From Tipula vernalis (taxonomy: Eukaryota > Arthropoda > Insecta > Diptera > Tipulidae): 64,000 bases of DNA. Made by a program: the position numbers and the translations under genes. The notes below the pieces were generated by a model that saw only the letters and a program-made list of their open reading frames with translations, was not told the origin of the DNA and made no database searches. The stretch lies in contig OY282558.1 of assembly GCA_958295665.1 (NCBI GenBank), positions 332,293,106 to 332,357,105 of the forward strand, read 5' to 3'. Positions within the stretch are counted from its first letter, which is position 1. Every line of letters starts with the position of its first letter. Below are positions 33,801 to 46,888 of this stretch, one piece after another.

Positions 33801-36659
33801 TATAATTCTAGGAGACATCGATTCGACTGTTCATAAAATAATAAGTTGTTGTATTGCTATGTAAAACGTTTGTTGATTTATTTTCGTCACACGATTTGTT
33901 TCCCGAATATAAAATTTATGTTACACACATGACCGTGACAGAATTACCTTTCAATATTCTTTTGTTTTTTTCGAAACCATTTCTTCACATGCACCTGTAA
34001 CAGTAATACGTTCAGCTTATTCAAGCGACCACAAGCTTCCTTAAAAAAGCTTTCACACAAAAAAGGATTCTAATCTAAATGTCCTACCACCCATGTTGAT
34101 TTTTAATTTATTTATATCAACGTATTAAAATAAATCCGAAAACCAAATGTTGTATATTTAACAAAGTTAAACTAATTAAACGGCATTTTTCAATTATCGC
34201 CGTTTTTTTTTTTTACGTCGACATGAAAGCAGAGAAAAGAAATTTAACCTAAGTCCTTTCTTGCTTTAATAATTAAATTAAAAAAACTTCCTTTATTTTG
34301 TACTCTATTTCAAAAACAAAATCTGTCATCTTCAATAGTCAATTATAACTCTATTGTTTAATTACTTTTCTCCAATCTCTTATTTAGTACTAACAGGGAA
34401 AATATTTATAATTTAACCACCGTTCAGGTTTTGCTATACAGAATTCTTGAATATACACTGTATAATAATATTATTTACCTATAAACGTATATACATTCAT
34501 TTAAGGAAGCAACACAAAAAAATGACCTGAATAAAAATTTAAATAATTTTTAAGGAAATTTTTTGTTCTTTGTTTAAGTTATGATGAAAAATAGCATGAA
34601 TGAAGAAAAATTGCTTTTGTTATTTAGTTTTCATTTCGTTTTATTTTCTAAAAAATATAAAAAATTACCATTTGGAACAATTAACAAAGTATTCTTGAAC
34701 GCTTTTTCTTCTGAATATATTTTATATGCTTTCTCTGAACTGAACCGAATATTACAATGTAGACTGAAAAGGTATTTTAATTCAAAGCTCCTGGATCATT
34801 TGATTCATATTTTTCTCTCGCGGAAAGAAAAAAAAACCAGAAACATTTTTGTTGTTTCAGTATTTACAGACGTATAAGAAAATGTTTCAGCCATAAATAT
34901 AATTTGAAGGTGTATTTTATGATATACGTTTTTGCGAAATACATTTTTTTTTGACGAACAGAGAAATAAACGCGAACAACTTGCTATCAGTAACACAACT
35001 AACTATATTTGTTTGTACCAAAATAAAAATTATTTCTAATTTTTCATTTTCATGTTTTATTTTACAAAAACCGAATATTACAAAAGCACATTGTATATAG
35101 CATATAAGTACAGGAATGCTTTCCTACGTTTATTCAGTTATTTTACCCTTAGACAGGTCTTGAGAAGAAAATGTACCTCGCTTAAATAACAAATTTCTTA
35201 TGCTTAAGTAGATTTAACTTCTTTTTTGCTATTCGTTGTTCGAAGTTAAAATGTGTGTTTAGTATTTACGTTTGTTCGTCTTTCTAAAATAAATAAAATA
35301 TCAGGCAAACCATGTTGATCTATCTATCCATCAAAAGATGATTTATCAAATAAAATAAAACATCTTAAATCATCGTTTTGATGTTTTCTGTGTGGATTCG
35401 TTTTCATATTAAATAAAAAAATTTCCATATTTTATGAACAATGGAATGGGAAGGCAAACATTGAGGCTATTTTGACATAAAACGAGGTAAACAATAACAG
35501 AAAATGCTAAATAATTTGTATATAGACTAGACCAATAAAATCCTATTAATGAATTTTACCAATTATACGTAATAAATTCATTCCCTCTGAGAAATGATCT
35601 AAATACAACAACAAGTAGTTAAATATTCAAAATTTAAACTTTTCTCAAAACAAGATTTGTTTTGCCCGTAAGGTTTTGGAGCTTTCAATCAATATTTTTT
35701 TTTTGTTATAATATTATAAAGGAATTTTGTAACGAATTTAAATCAATTTAATCATAATTGAAGAATCTGGTTAAACTAGTTCAGGTTAGCAAATTTTAAT
35801 ATTTTACTTAGATGCTGCGATTTTTTTTTTCGTTTTCGCATTGATGAAGAGCAGTGCAGTATTTTTACAGTCGTGGATTTATACAGTCCCCTGTAAAACT
35901 AGCATTTTGTGAGCAATTTATTACTAGAAAAAATTGTTCGAATTTTTAGGATCACTAAACTCCATCTATCTGTTTTTATAAGCGTGAAGCGCGATCGACT
36001 TTTGCTGTAGTTTTGCTCGTTTTACATTGTTGGTTTCTAAATGTTTATGCCATGTCCGGCTTACAATAGATAAGTTTATATTCAAAACACGTTCTGTTTC
36101 TTGAAAGCCTTCACCTGAAAATAATTTTTATATTTTTTTTTTAATGTAAATCAATTTTGAGAAATTTTTCTCCCATCTCTCTTCCAGCACAGTTATAAAT
36201 GGCAATTATGATAATAATAACAATAACAAGCGTGACGCCAGTTTTTTAATTTGTTTTTCGCCAATAAGCAATACTAAATTGTTTCTATTTTTGGCGACTT
36301 CGTAGTCGCAAAAGTTATTGGTCCCATTTTTATATTTTTTTTAACAAGGCAAACAAAATTTCTCGTGACGTCAAACCTCAAATCTAAAGAAAGCTGTTAT
36401 TTTGTTACCATCACAAAATAAATTTGTTTGTTCGTTCCATAGGACACGTTCAACGTAGATAGGCCTTAGACTTGAAATGAATAATGTAGTTACTGGTTTG
36501 CCTAACTCAGTAGTTCTAGGAAAATTACATCACATACCAACACATGTGACCTTGGACTGGATGGATGAAAAAAATCGCAGCGTAGTAAGGAAAAACCATA
36601 AAGATAAAACTGAGAAAATTTCAAATAAGGATCCCAACGAAAAAATCTAGTTCCAATTA
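33801..36659. other. No gene seen
   Basis: Very AT-rich DNA. The open frames at 34581-34877 and 34805-34996 are low-complexity and lack domain features. A small palindrome around 35330-35380 (CATCAAAAGATGATTTATC / AAATCATCGTTTTGATG) is the only local structure noticed. Confidence 0.5.
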
Positions 36660-37390
36660 AACTCGAAAAGCAAAGTACCGCCAATCATGGTGCCTTGTTT
36701 AAAGATTTATAACCTTGCCAAAGCGCTGAAAGAAGAGAACATTATGGAAGGGCACAAATGTAGGAAAAAGTTCAAAAACGAGACATAATACAGTGCCTAT
36801 GATGTCAGCGATATGGTCACATAGCAAAGAATTGTGCGTACCACTATCGTTGTGTTAAATGAAGCAATGATCATGAACCATATAAATGCGATGCACCTAA
36901 AAAGGATGCTCAAACTAAAGAAAATGATAAATCGGCAGCTCTCTCGATAAATTGTAGATGAACATGGGCATCCAGCAAATTAAAAGGGCTGCAAAGTGCT
37001 CCAAAATCTCAAAAAACCAGTTAGATGGCCTAAGGAGAGAAAAGAGCAACTAGTGCAAGAAAAATGGACGTCAGAAACTTTGCAATACAATCAGCAAATA
37101 GGATCGTGAAGCCAAGAGTACCATATCCGACAGCGGCAGCATCAGTACCAGGAACTTTAAATCAAGGTCCAGTAATGGAGCAAGCAAATACCAAGACAAA
37201 TCGGGTGAGTCAGTCTTCCTTAGACTTTATAAATAGTGAATGCGAAACTCTTTTCCATTTCAATTTTGTAAACCTAATAGAAAAAGTAAATGGAGTTGTT
37301 TCAAAATATAAAAACATATTGGACAAAGCAGACAAGAAAGAGCCCTCATTAATTTCACCTTTCAATTATGTTGCGGCTAAAATTTGACAG
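36660..37390 (+). pseudogene. Jockey-type LINE ORF1 (gag-like) with zinc knuckles, broken
   Basis: Reads PPIMVPCLKIYNLAKAL, then IQCL-CQRYGHIAKNC and YRCVK-SNDHEPYKC, two CCHC knuckles in the arrangement of Jockey-clade ORF1 proteins (one Cys is changed to a stop in the second). A Lys/Asn-rich region follows with several stops, then an open stretch at 37064-37387 containing RVPYPTAAASVPGT and an Ile/Lys-rich end. The protein would bind element RNA. It is continuous with an RT fragment downstream, without room for an endonuclease. Confidence 0.65.
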
Positions 37391-37439
37391 AATCAATATT
37401 GCAGAAGACAGGAATCTAAACAACACTGAAATAACCACT

Positions 37440-38370
37440 CAACAGTAGATGCCTTAAACCTTTTAAAAGACAAAATCCTCGACTCATTGAACGAACGAAA
37501 AGTCACAGCCGCCTGCCTCACAGTCAAAAAAAAAGCTTTCGACTCCGTTTGGTTAGATGCTCTTATTTTCAAATTAAAAAAGATTAATGCAGCCCCCAAT
37601 CAAATAAAAATAATGAATAGCTTCATTAAAAATAGAAAGGTAACGGTCCAAATCCACAACATAAAATCGTCCATATTTATCATAGGTATAGTGTATACCA
37701 CATGTTACTAGGCTAGGGCCAATATTATTCAACATCTTTACCCATGACAAATCATTAAATCAAAGCGCAGAGACAGAAATCTTGCTGTACGATGATGATA
37801 CTCTAGTTTTTAGTAAATCCATGTGCGCATAAATTGAAGCTAAGAGAGTAGGAGAGCTAGTGAATTACTACAATAATTGAGGGATTAAAATAAATTAACA
37901 AAAATCAAAGCTAATAATATACGGCCAAGCAGGAAATGTATAAAATCAGTAGTCTCAAAATGCACAAACCTAAAAATAATCATCAATGGCTAACACATCA
38001 CAACAACAGACAAAATAAAACATCTAGGAATACCTAGACCAGCCGCCTAAAATTCAACGACCAAATAAACACCGCCATAGCCAAGGCAAAGACCGCCTAT
38101 AATATGATTTAGCCAATAATGTGACAGTTTAAACTAACCAAACCTACAAAAGGAATACTATGGGTTTCCAGTATAGATCACAGCATCCGTTACACCCTAC
38201 CCAAAGCTAGCTAGATATGAAAGGAAAATAATGAGGGCGATTTATGGAAAATATATTAGACAAGATGGATCCGAAATCAAATATTACAGAAACAAAGATT
38301 TATACTCAATCACAAAAGTAACAGAAATAAATGACTATTCGACCTGCTACACATTTTTTGTATTGCTAGA
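37440..38370 (+). pseudogene. Jockey-type LINE reverse transcriptase fragment, heavily decayed
   Basis: LLKDKILDSLNERKVTAACL and KAFDSVWLDALIFKLKKI (about 37490-37590) match RT motifs around the first catalytic Asp; the expected Asp upstream of KAFD is replaced by Lys. After a shift, GPILFNIFTHD and ILLYDDDTLVFSKS (about 37780-37815) show the YxDD region, with YADD changed to YDDD. NYYNNWGIKINQKKSKLIIYG and KIKHLGI follow. Many stops occur to about 38370. This is the 3' portion of the same element as the ORF1 above. Confidence 0.65.
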
Positions 38371-39972
38371 TCTATAATATTTTCTACTTTAGTTTAAACA
38401 TCCGCAAGATTAAATCGAAACCCTGCCCTGGCCGAGACAACTTGATATATTCAAAATATTTGAATAATTTCGTAGACGTGACTCTTCTTCTGTAATGGAG
38501 CATTTTTGTGCTGAACAACAAATTGAGGTGTACCTCAACTAATTTATCGAGGAATGTAGTCGCTGCAATATCTACAATAACTGATGCTCGATGTTTATGT
38601 AATGATAAAAATATCTTTCATATTATCAAATTTAGGCAAAAACGCGCTAATTTGGACATAACATAGATCACCAGTTACAATGGACTTGTGCTTATAATAC
38701 CGTTCCATTTTGTTTCCTGACGGTAAATCATATTCCGTTTGTTTATATGCCTTATTGATTCTGTTCAAAGTAAATGTTCAATTTAGGTTTATTGAATGAG
38801 GTAACATTCTTAGTTAACGATAAATTAGTCGGCCCTCAATTTCCTATTCAGCACAGTAATGTTCCCGTACATAAGAATTAATTTTACATTAGGATTAAAA
38901 GTGATATTTGATGAGCAATTATATTTGCTTGTGATGCGAAGCGCAGCATAGCCGAGCCAGTGCTCGATTGCGAGTCAAATAAAGCCACTTTTAAGCCGAC
39001 TAAAGTCCATGATACATGTACGATTTTTGTGATATTAAATGCCTTTAAGGCAAAAATAGAAAATTGAACAAGGTTCAATTTTGTATACGGGAAATTTTTT
39101 TGCCTTTCAGACAAAATTACATAACCTTAAACAAAGTGACAGCTATTTCAACCAATTAGCGCGCTGTATTTTTTACCTTAAAGGACAAATTTTTGCGTGT
39201 ATCACGCCTTCACATAGCTTTTTTTTTCTCCAACAAAGAAAATTGCAAGGTTGAACTAAGTTATGACGTGTCAACTACTTTTAATACTAAAGACAGTATT
39301 AAAAGAACTTTTACGCCTAGGACCTTCACTTTAAAATAAGCTACTTTTAAGACGTTTGATCGCAAGTTCTGTAGTTATTGTAATCCATCCACATTTCAAT
39401 TTTACCTGTTAGCTATACTACTGCCTAGCTATGCTATTCCGAACTACAATTTTCGAAATTGCGTTTTGTTAGAATTTCGAAAAGTTCTCTTAACTCGTAG
39501 AATTTTATTCGAGATTTGATTGGCGCTAATTAATGTTATTTACGAGTACACGAGTAGATATTATTCGAGATTTTATTCGATTTTTCTAATCTATCGAGTC
39601 GTGATATGATCCGAATTTTATAACAGCGTATTTTCTGGAATTCTAAGACTATTCGGACTTGTCGAGATTATTCGGGTTTATTCAATGTTTCTCGAAATTT
39701 TCAAGGTTGAATTGTGTCTTATTACAAAATGTAAAAAAAGTGTTAGAGATTATTCCAAATTTTTCAGATTAATCATGATTTAAGGTTTTTGTGGGTAAGG
39801 TTTAAATATAAATAAATAACAGGTTGGGTGCTGCCCCCAGGCCAATGTAACAATTTAATCTACTGACAATGATAAAGCTTTTATACCCTAAACAATTATT
39901 CAATAAGGTTTTATTCTCACTTGAATACTTAACTGAAATCGTTTTTCTCTCTATTTAGGACGGGTCTTCCAT
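38371..39972. other. No gene seen
   Basis: AT-rich DNA without a supported reading frame. Around 39480-39690 the motif ATTCGAGATTT and near variants recur four or more times, a short degenerate tandem-like patch. The minus-strand frame at 38884-39114 shows no domain. Confidence 0.45.
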
Positions 39973-40134
39973 AAATGACAAGTGACAAATGACAATTTTT
40001 TTTGACATTGTACTAAAATTTTAACTGCTATAAAAAGATAACATATATCAGTTGAAATGTTGATAATACATAAGACAGTTTTAGTACAAAGTCACAAACA
40101 ATTTTCATTTGTCATTTTTCACTTAATCATGATT
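39973..40134. repeat. Small palindromic MITE-like element
   Basis: AAATGACAAGTGACAAATGAC at the left is inverted at the right as GTCATTTTTCACTT with neighbouring CAATTTTCATTTGTC. The TTGTACTAAAATTTTAACTG / AGACAGTTTTAGTACAAAG blocks inside also pair. It sits just before the foldback element. Confidence 0.6.
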
Positions 40135-40460
40135 CGCAGACTTTTGGTCTAAAATAATTTATCTAAACCAATTTGACTAAAGCAATTTACCTAAAATCAA
40201 TTTATCTAAAAACAATTCGTCAAAAGCAATTCATCTAAAACAGTTTAGCTAAAACAATTTAACTAAAGACAATTCGTCTAAACACAATTCATCTAAAAAC
40301 AATTTGTCTAAAACCAATTCGTCTAAAAACAATTTACCTAAAATCAATTTATCACAATTCATCTAAAAACAATTCGTTTAAAGCCATTTTATTTTCTAAA
40401 ACAATTGAACTAAAACCGATTTAATTGAAAACAATTCGTCTAAAAACAACTTACGGTCTG

Positions 40461-40613
40461 TGAATGCTCTATTCACAATACAATGCAAACACTTTTTACC
40501 TTTCACTTTCAGGTTTGTATGAATTTCCAATATAATGAACTAAAATTTTTGCTCGTTATGTTGGAAATTCATACAAACCTGTAAGTAAAAGATAAAATAA
40601 TTGTGAATGCTCT
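40461..40613. mobile_element. Short hairpin MITE inserted in the left foldback array
   Basis: TTTCAGGTTTGTATGAATTTCC (centred near 40520) is followed by its reverse complement, GGAAATTCATACAAACC, near 40565. Weaker pairing extends outward to CTATTCACAAT / ATTGTGAATGC. TGAATGCTCT appears at both edges (40461 and 40603). It interrupts the tandem array, so it arrived after the array formed. Confidence 0.65.
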
Positions 40614-41712
40614 GTTAATTAACATAAATTTTTCTAACAACAATTCATATAAAACGATTCGACTAAAACAACTCGTCCAAAATAATTCTACAAAAAAATC
40701 GCAAAAAATGCATATAAAATAATTTTTCTAAATTAATTCGTCTAAAACCAATTAATCTAAGATACGTTCATCGAAATTTTGGAAAAAAGTTGAGATTAGC
40801 TTTGAGTAGATATAGATCATGTTTTCCGAAAGAGGCAGCACGATCAAAGAAAAAGTACAGAGCGTTTGCCATTAGATGTCACTACAAAATCAAAAAAAAT
40901 ATTTCCAAAAGATAGTAGCTCTTGCGGTTTAAGAAAATTTGACATTTAAACATGATCTATAGATCGTGTGATTAGTATATTTTGTTCCATGAGAGGTTTC
41001 GTCGTTCCGGGATCAACATTTTTGTTTACATTTTTTTTTTATATGGCGTTCAGCCCAAAGCAGCTCTAATAAAAATATGAAAAAATGAATGAAAATTACC
41101 ATGATGCAAAGTGCAAAATAAAATAATTGATTAACAAAAGAATAATTATTATATTTTGAATGTAAAATTACTATAAAAGCCTTTGGCTTACTAGAATTTG
41201 TTGTTTAAACACCGACCAATATTTGAAATTTGTGAGGTTTTGTCAGATGGTTTATGTTCGTTTTTGTTGCAGAATTTCAATTTTTTTTTTTTGCCCATTA
41301 TTATTAGGCGTTCCCTGTGGATCATTCTTTTCGTGAAATTTGATTTCCAAGCAGCTAGAATGGTTCTTCTAACATATAATTCACTACACAAAACTTAAAT
41401 AATTGTTGATGTTTATATTTGGTTTTTCTAGCAAATGTAACGGCGAACTATTTATTTTATGTTAAAAATTAACAAATAGTTCTTTTGTTAAAAAATATCA
41501 TTTAATTATTCTTCACGTCGAGGTCGATTTCATTCATTTTTTTAAATTTTCGTTAGAGTTATTTTGCGCCAAACTCCATATAAAAATAAAATGTAAACGA
41601 AACTTATTGACCCCGTAACGACGAGACATCTCATGGAAAATGTTTAAAGCGATGTACTAAAACACAATAATGTACTGGAAAAGCTTCATCTCAAAATTTT
41701 TGTTGAATATTA

Positions 41713-41831
41713 TGTGGAATTCGATTGAGCAAAATAAATCAATTTACTGTCAAAAAAAATTATTTACGTAATATTATTTGATATTTTTTTTTTGACATTA
41801 GATTGATTTATTTTGCCCAATCGAACTCCAT
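41713..41831. repeat. Hairpin nested in the right half of the foldback core
   Basis: GGAATTCGATTGAGCAAAAT (about 41713) pairs with ATTTTGCCCAATCGAACTCC (about 41812), and AATAAATCAAT with ATTGATTTATT, around a TTTTTTTTTGACA / TGTCAAAAAAAA stem. It has no counterpart in the left half, so it looks like a separate insertion. Confidence 0.65.
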
Positions 41832-42990
41832 ATTATAAATCATGTCTAAAACAAAATATACAATTTTTCGCGCAATTTTTATTAGTTGCATTCCAGTACC
41901 AACCGCTATTACCCGCTAGTAGACAATTGTTGTCTTTGCTAAATTATCTAGTCATAACAACTTTTGCTATTTTTCATGGGTATACCCGCTATAGATCATG
42001 TTTTAATGTCAAATTTTCTTAAACCGCAAGAGCTACCACTTTCGGAAAACTACGAAAATATAAGCAACTTTAGCATAATCCCACTAGGTGTCACTAAATA
42101 TTTGCTGTCAAAAATTCTATGATATTTTTACGTGTGCATTTTGTAAACATAAGGAAAAATATTTTTGTGTTATAAAAGTGATTATTATTAATACGTGATA
42201 ATTAAATTGATTTTGAGAAGTTTCTATAAACGTCCTTTTGAAAAACGTCAGTAATATTTCTTCGATTTGGTCATGACATCTAGTGACAATGCTCTGTACT
42301 TTTCCTTTGATCGTGCTGCCTCTTTAGGAAAACATGATCTATAGTTAGAAGTAGTTGCGCTCAATTTCGCCGCTAGGTGGATAACTCTAGAACCGGTCAT
42401 CTTTTGCTTAAGAAATTTATTAATTTCAATCGTTTATGTTATTTAATCAAAGAGAAATATAGTTACGTCTGTATCGATTTAAAATCACAGAAAAAAAAAT
42501 AATTTTTTGACTAATAATATTCAAAAAATTATTTTAGGTTATGTTTTACTATTTTGTGAATTCACATAGCAAATACAAAAACCTTACTACTAGCGGGAAC
42601 TTGCAGTTAGTCGATTGGAAAGCATCTATTGATAAATTTTAAAGAATACGTCAGTAATTATTTATATTTAAAAAGTTAGATAAATTGAAATGAATTGTTT
42701 TAGACGAATTTATCTTTATCTAAAGAATTTTTTTTAGGCAAATTGTTTTTAGATGAATTGTTGTTAGATGAATTGTGTTTAGGGGAATTGTTTTAGGTAA
42801 AATGGTTTTAGTTAAATTGTTTTCGACGAATTGTTTTTAGATGAATTGTGTTTAGACAAATTGTTTTTAGACAAATTGTTTTTAGTTAAATTGGTTTTAG
42901 TTAAATGGTTTTAGGTAAACTGTTTTAAACGAATTGCTTTAGATGAATTGTTTTTAGATGAATTGTTTTTAGATAAAATGTTTTAGATAA

Positions 42991-45590
42991 ACAATCCGTT
43001 TTCCGAAAAAAATGTTTCCATTTTGTTTCCATCAAGTCTTTTTCATTTATAACATTTCACACAAAACGCTGAATAAGTTTTTATCGTAGTAAGCAACACT
43101 GTAAACAGCATTTGGTTTAAATATTAGCTAAATATATGATAAAGTAGATTTAGTTTATCAGTTTTCGCCTTTGCTTGTCAAAATATAAAATAAATTATAC
43201 AAATGACCAAATTATTTTTAAAACTTAATTAAATTAATAATTTGGAGGCTTTTCTTAAATAAACGGAATAGTTTTTAATAGATTTACTTATTAGTTAAGT
43301 TTATAGTGAATCATATTATAGTTTCAATGCACATTTAATGCTAAAAATACAAATTTAGTTTTAATAGAATTTTATTTCCATAATTATGATGTTTGGTGCC
43401 AAAATGGTCGGTGATGCAGTTTTATTCGAATGAAAAGATATTGACGTCATTCTTTCGTTGTCAAGGAACATGAATCGGAAATGTGAATTTCTCACTGAAA
43501 ATACTTTTCATTGTACTTTTTAAGGAACGAGAATTGATCCACTGGACTAGATCAAACGTCGAGAAATGCGGCTTTATCAACAATTAATTTTATTCTCGAT
43601 ACTATTAACAATTTACACTAACACACTTCCAGGGTTGCAAATTTGCAATGTTACTAATGGGAAAACGTATATGGCTTTGTACGTTTTAAACCCGACTTTT
43701 ACTGTAGTAATTGATTTACTGAAGTTGAGAAATTATTGGCAAATTATTTTTTCCGTTAATCCTATGACTAACGAGCAAATTCTGTGTAAACTTCTGTTTA
43801 AATGGTCACGAAACCAATTTGATGAAAATTGTTCGGTTTTTGAATTTCTAAATTAAAGATATGCCCGTATTACAAGATTCTTATAAAAAATTGTTTATTT
43901 ATAAATTACGCACATAGAACAGCTTCTTGGTTTCATTAGCTGTATATAGGAGAGCACAATAAAGAAAATCTTGATTAAATTTATAAAATAAAAATCTTAC
44001 TACTTTTTTAGAATAACCTTTGTTATAGTATAAAAACAATTTTCACATCATTTCCATACTGCTTTCTAAATCTAATCATAAAACTAAGCAAAACTATTCT
44101 TCGAAATAACCTAATTACATATGTACATTCTAAACGGAACAAAAAAATATTTATTGACATTTTCTGTTCCAGATACTCTTGTTGATATTGTCTAAGCCAT
44201 AAACACTAACATTGTTGAAAAAAGTAAAAAGGAAATTGATACAACAAAATAAGAAATCCGATAAGATTAGGTACAAATTTTACATTTTCATTTGCTGTAT
44301 GTGTCTATATATTGCAAACAATGAAGCATCAGACGATTTTATTTTCTGTTTATCACAAACAGAATTTTTTTTATCATTTATTGAAGAATTTTTAGTATTA
44401 CAAAAATTTACTAAGAAATAGAATGGTATGTTCATCATTTTTATCTTACTGTCTTAATCATAAGACTAACAAAACATAATACAGCTAACGTTAAATTCAA
44501 CTACAGCCACAAAAAAAAAAAAAAAAATATGAAAATATTATATCGGATTTAGATTGTATGAAGGATGAAATGGAAATTAGTTTTTCATTTTTCTGCTTCT
44601 ACTGCTTCTTGTACTTGTCTTTTGGATTTTTTTTTTTGCTAATAAATTTTTTTTTATTTGATTAATGGTAATTTTCTTTTCTGTTCGGGTGGTTTTGAAA
44701 AGGATTTGGTTCAATATTTTTTTTGTTGCTGGTGTGCTCCACTTTTAAGTACATCTTTTTATTATGTATTTAGAAAAAATGCAGTGTGCTCTCAGTGATT
44801 TATGTGTAATAAAGATTGGTTTTCCTTTTAAATGCGAATATACAGATTAAGCGATAACTGAAGATTATAGATTGTATTAGGAGTTCAAAGGTTTTGTAAA
44901 CATTTTATTTAGTGTGATTTTTCATTGTAAAATGCAATTACACAAGTAATAAAATACTAATTGCAATGTGGTAGATACTCCATATTTCTGCTCACTTAAG
45001 GGAGTATACACAAAAAAAAAAAAAATGAAAATTAAATAAGTTATAAGCTGAAAGCTACTTGGTGGTAAAAAAGGGGTATGCTGGTTGACACGATTGCACC
45101 CCTTCTAATCATCTGAAATACAATTTAAACAAAAGTTTCTTAATTAGTAAGAATGTCGTTATAGCTCCCACCTAAGAGAAAACGGGGAAAAATTGGTGGT
45201 GACTTTTTTTGTTTCATAATTTTTAATTTTTGAAAATAGTAAAAAAAAAAATTTTGATACAAAAATGGTAAGGGACGATAGAAAGTTTTATACATTGAAG
45301 GTTGGTACAAAATTTGAAGTAAATCTGTAAAATAGAACTTGAGATATCATCTCAAGCTTGTTGCAAATAGTAGTTTTGAGGAAAAAGCGTTTAAAGTTTT
45401 GAGCAAAAGTTTCAAGCAGCCGCAGCGATCCAAGTATAAAATAGCTAACTCCGTAAATTATTGGAATTTTAAAATTTTCTCTCGAGGATATATTCATAAA
45501 GATCTAAACTTTAAGAATAAGTAAAAATAAAAATTAATTTTTTCAAAATTCTAGACCAAAATTCTAATCCAAAAAGGAAAATATTTGAAT
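42991..45590. other. No clear gene; one small signal-peptide-like ORF
   Basis: AT-rich. The ATG at 43566 opens 96 codons: a hydrophobic N-terminus (MRLYQQLILFSILLTIY) that could be a secretion signal, then a region with three Cys and no known domain, ending at 43856. No splice sites, promoter or homologue are evident, so it may be chance. Around 45060-45590 moderately GC-richer sequence (GCAGCCGCAGCGATCC) may be another unrecognised repeat. Confidence 0.25.
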
Positions 45591-45604
45591 TGGTTCAACT
45601 GATA

Positions 45605-45965
45605 CTGCCATCTATGTATATTGACTTAATGACCAAACGAATTGTAGTAAGCTTTTATTTCAATCTGACCAGAATGCTGTTGTTATGAAATTTTGAAAGC
45701 ATGTTATGAAAGAAAATAAAAACGATTTACTTAAACGACATATCATATGTGTTGAAACTCAAATATTCATGAATGTATTTCAGAAATCATAATTAGGAAT
45801 TTGTAACGTTTTCATTTAAAAATGTATCTTAGGAAAAAAAGTTATTTCCCATATGTTTTGTATATTTTAATATGAAAAGTCTGGATTTTCCCTCGTTTCT
45901 AATTCGCTTATAAAACCTTCGTTTTTGAGACTATGGCTTTGTATAATCAAGGTTGCTTTGAGCAG
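45605..45965 (+). repeat. Dispersed repeat X, copy 2
   Basis: Starts CTGCCATCTATGTATATTGA and ends TTGTATAATCAAGGTTGCTTTG, with the same ordered blocks as 33421-33800, including AATTTGTAACGTTTTCATTT at about 45802. It contains no coding sequence. Confidence 0.75.
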
Positions 45966-46721
45966 ATCCGAAACCGTCGCTTTTTCAGGACTTAAGGAAA
46001 TTTTAGGATTTATAAAAAAGCCAAGATTCTTCAAAAAAATGGATTTTATTTTAGTTCGCGCTCAAAGATGAAACATACCAAAATTATTCAAGGCTATGTG
46101 TTTTATGGTAACCGGAGAAAAGCTCCATAAGAAAAATTATGCAAAAGCTAAAAAACTGTTACAAACATTCCTTGGCCTACAAAATGTCTAAAAGGAATTT
46201 TAAAACAAAATTAGAACGCAAGTTAGGTTCTCCCCAAAGCTGACTAAGTTGGACACCTTTGTTCAAAAATGGCAGGAAAATGCTAAATAATTTCAAAAAA
46301 TGTGTTTGTACTATTTCCTATTTTCCATTGAAGATATTTCTGTGTGGACATTTTTTTGCGTGAGCAATTTTTCACGTGATCTTTTTCGTGTGTTAAGTAT
46401 AGGTACTATGGAAAATTATGGGAAGGGAATTTGTGAATGTTGTTTTAGGAACGAAAGAGGACGGGAGAAAGATACCGATACTGACATTTTAGTTACATGT
46501 GGGCTAACGTTGATAGAATGCCAGAACTGGAAAATAAAATCAATTTTTTGAATTTTTATAAAAGACAAGAATAAGTAAATTAAATTTAATCAATCGGTGT
46601 GGTTTATAAAAAAAATTACACGTGTGAGTAATTTACACTGTTAATACCATAGTTTTATGAGATAGATGATAACTTGCCGTCATGTTTTAATATTATATCG
46701 GTTTCTTTCTAATATTACATC
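45966..46721. other. No gene seen
   Basis: No supported reading frame. The region 45966-46260 reads like broken coding sequence on the plus strand, but I could not assign it. The 83-codon frame at 46300-46551 has no recognisable motif. Confidence 0.35.
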
Positions 46722-46767
46722 ATATGTGAAATTTTTGTAACAAAAAAGGTGGTGAGAGCGAACATTC

Positions 46768-46800
46768 AAAGAGGATAGACGTGTTTTGTCTTTCCTCTTC
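46768..46800 (+). other. Stem-loop near the 5' end of retroposon B
   Basis: AAGAGGATAGAC and GTCTTTCCTCTT pair at 11 of 12 positions around a short GTGTTTT loop, at nearly the same distance from the element start as the perfect stem-loop of copy A. Confidence 0.65.
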
Positions 46801-46888
46801 AAAATTTAATTTTGTTTTATTTTTATTTCTTATTTATGTGTTGTTAGTGTGAAATGTTATTTATGTATATACTTTATAAACATATGTA

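Larger units (their letters stand above)
40147..42990. mobile_element. Foldback-type element with arms of 14-17-bp tandem repeats
   Basis: The left arm (40147-40460 and 40620-40790) is an array of variants of CAATTCGTCTAAAAA. The right arm (42680-42990) is an array of the reverse complement, TTTTTAGATGAATTG. Inside, unique blocks are mirrored in order: a 40812-40883 with 42274-42344; b 40915-40962 with 41990-42037; c 40982-41095 with 41525-41642. The innermost loop is about 41096-41524. Long inverted arms built from short tandem repeats are the structure of Drosophila foldback (FB) elements. No transposase was found; the loop frames on both strands are under 70 codons. Confidence 0.75.

Noticed and set aside
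34581..34877. 98-codon plus-strand open frame
   Set aside because: Rich in Phe, Lys, Leu and Ser as expected from AT-rich DNA; no domain, signal or splice context.
40147..40790. CRISPR-like look of short regular repeats
   Set aside because: The units are contiguous without spacers, vary in sequence, and are mirrored at 42680-42990; this is a foldback arm in a eukaryotic genome.
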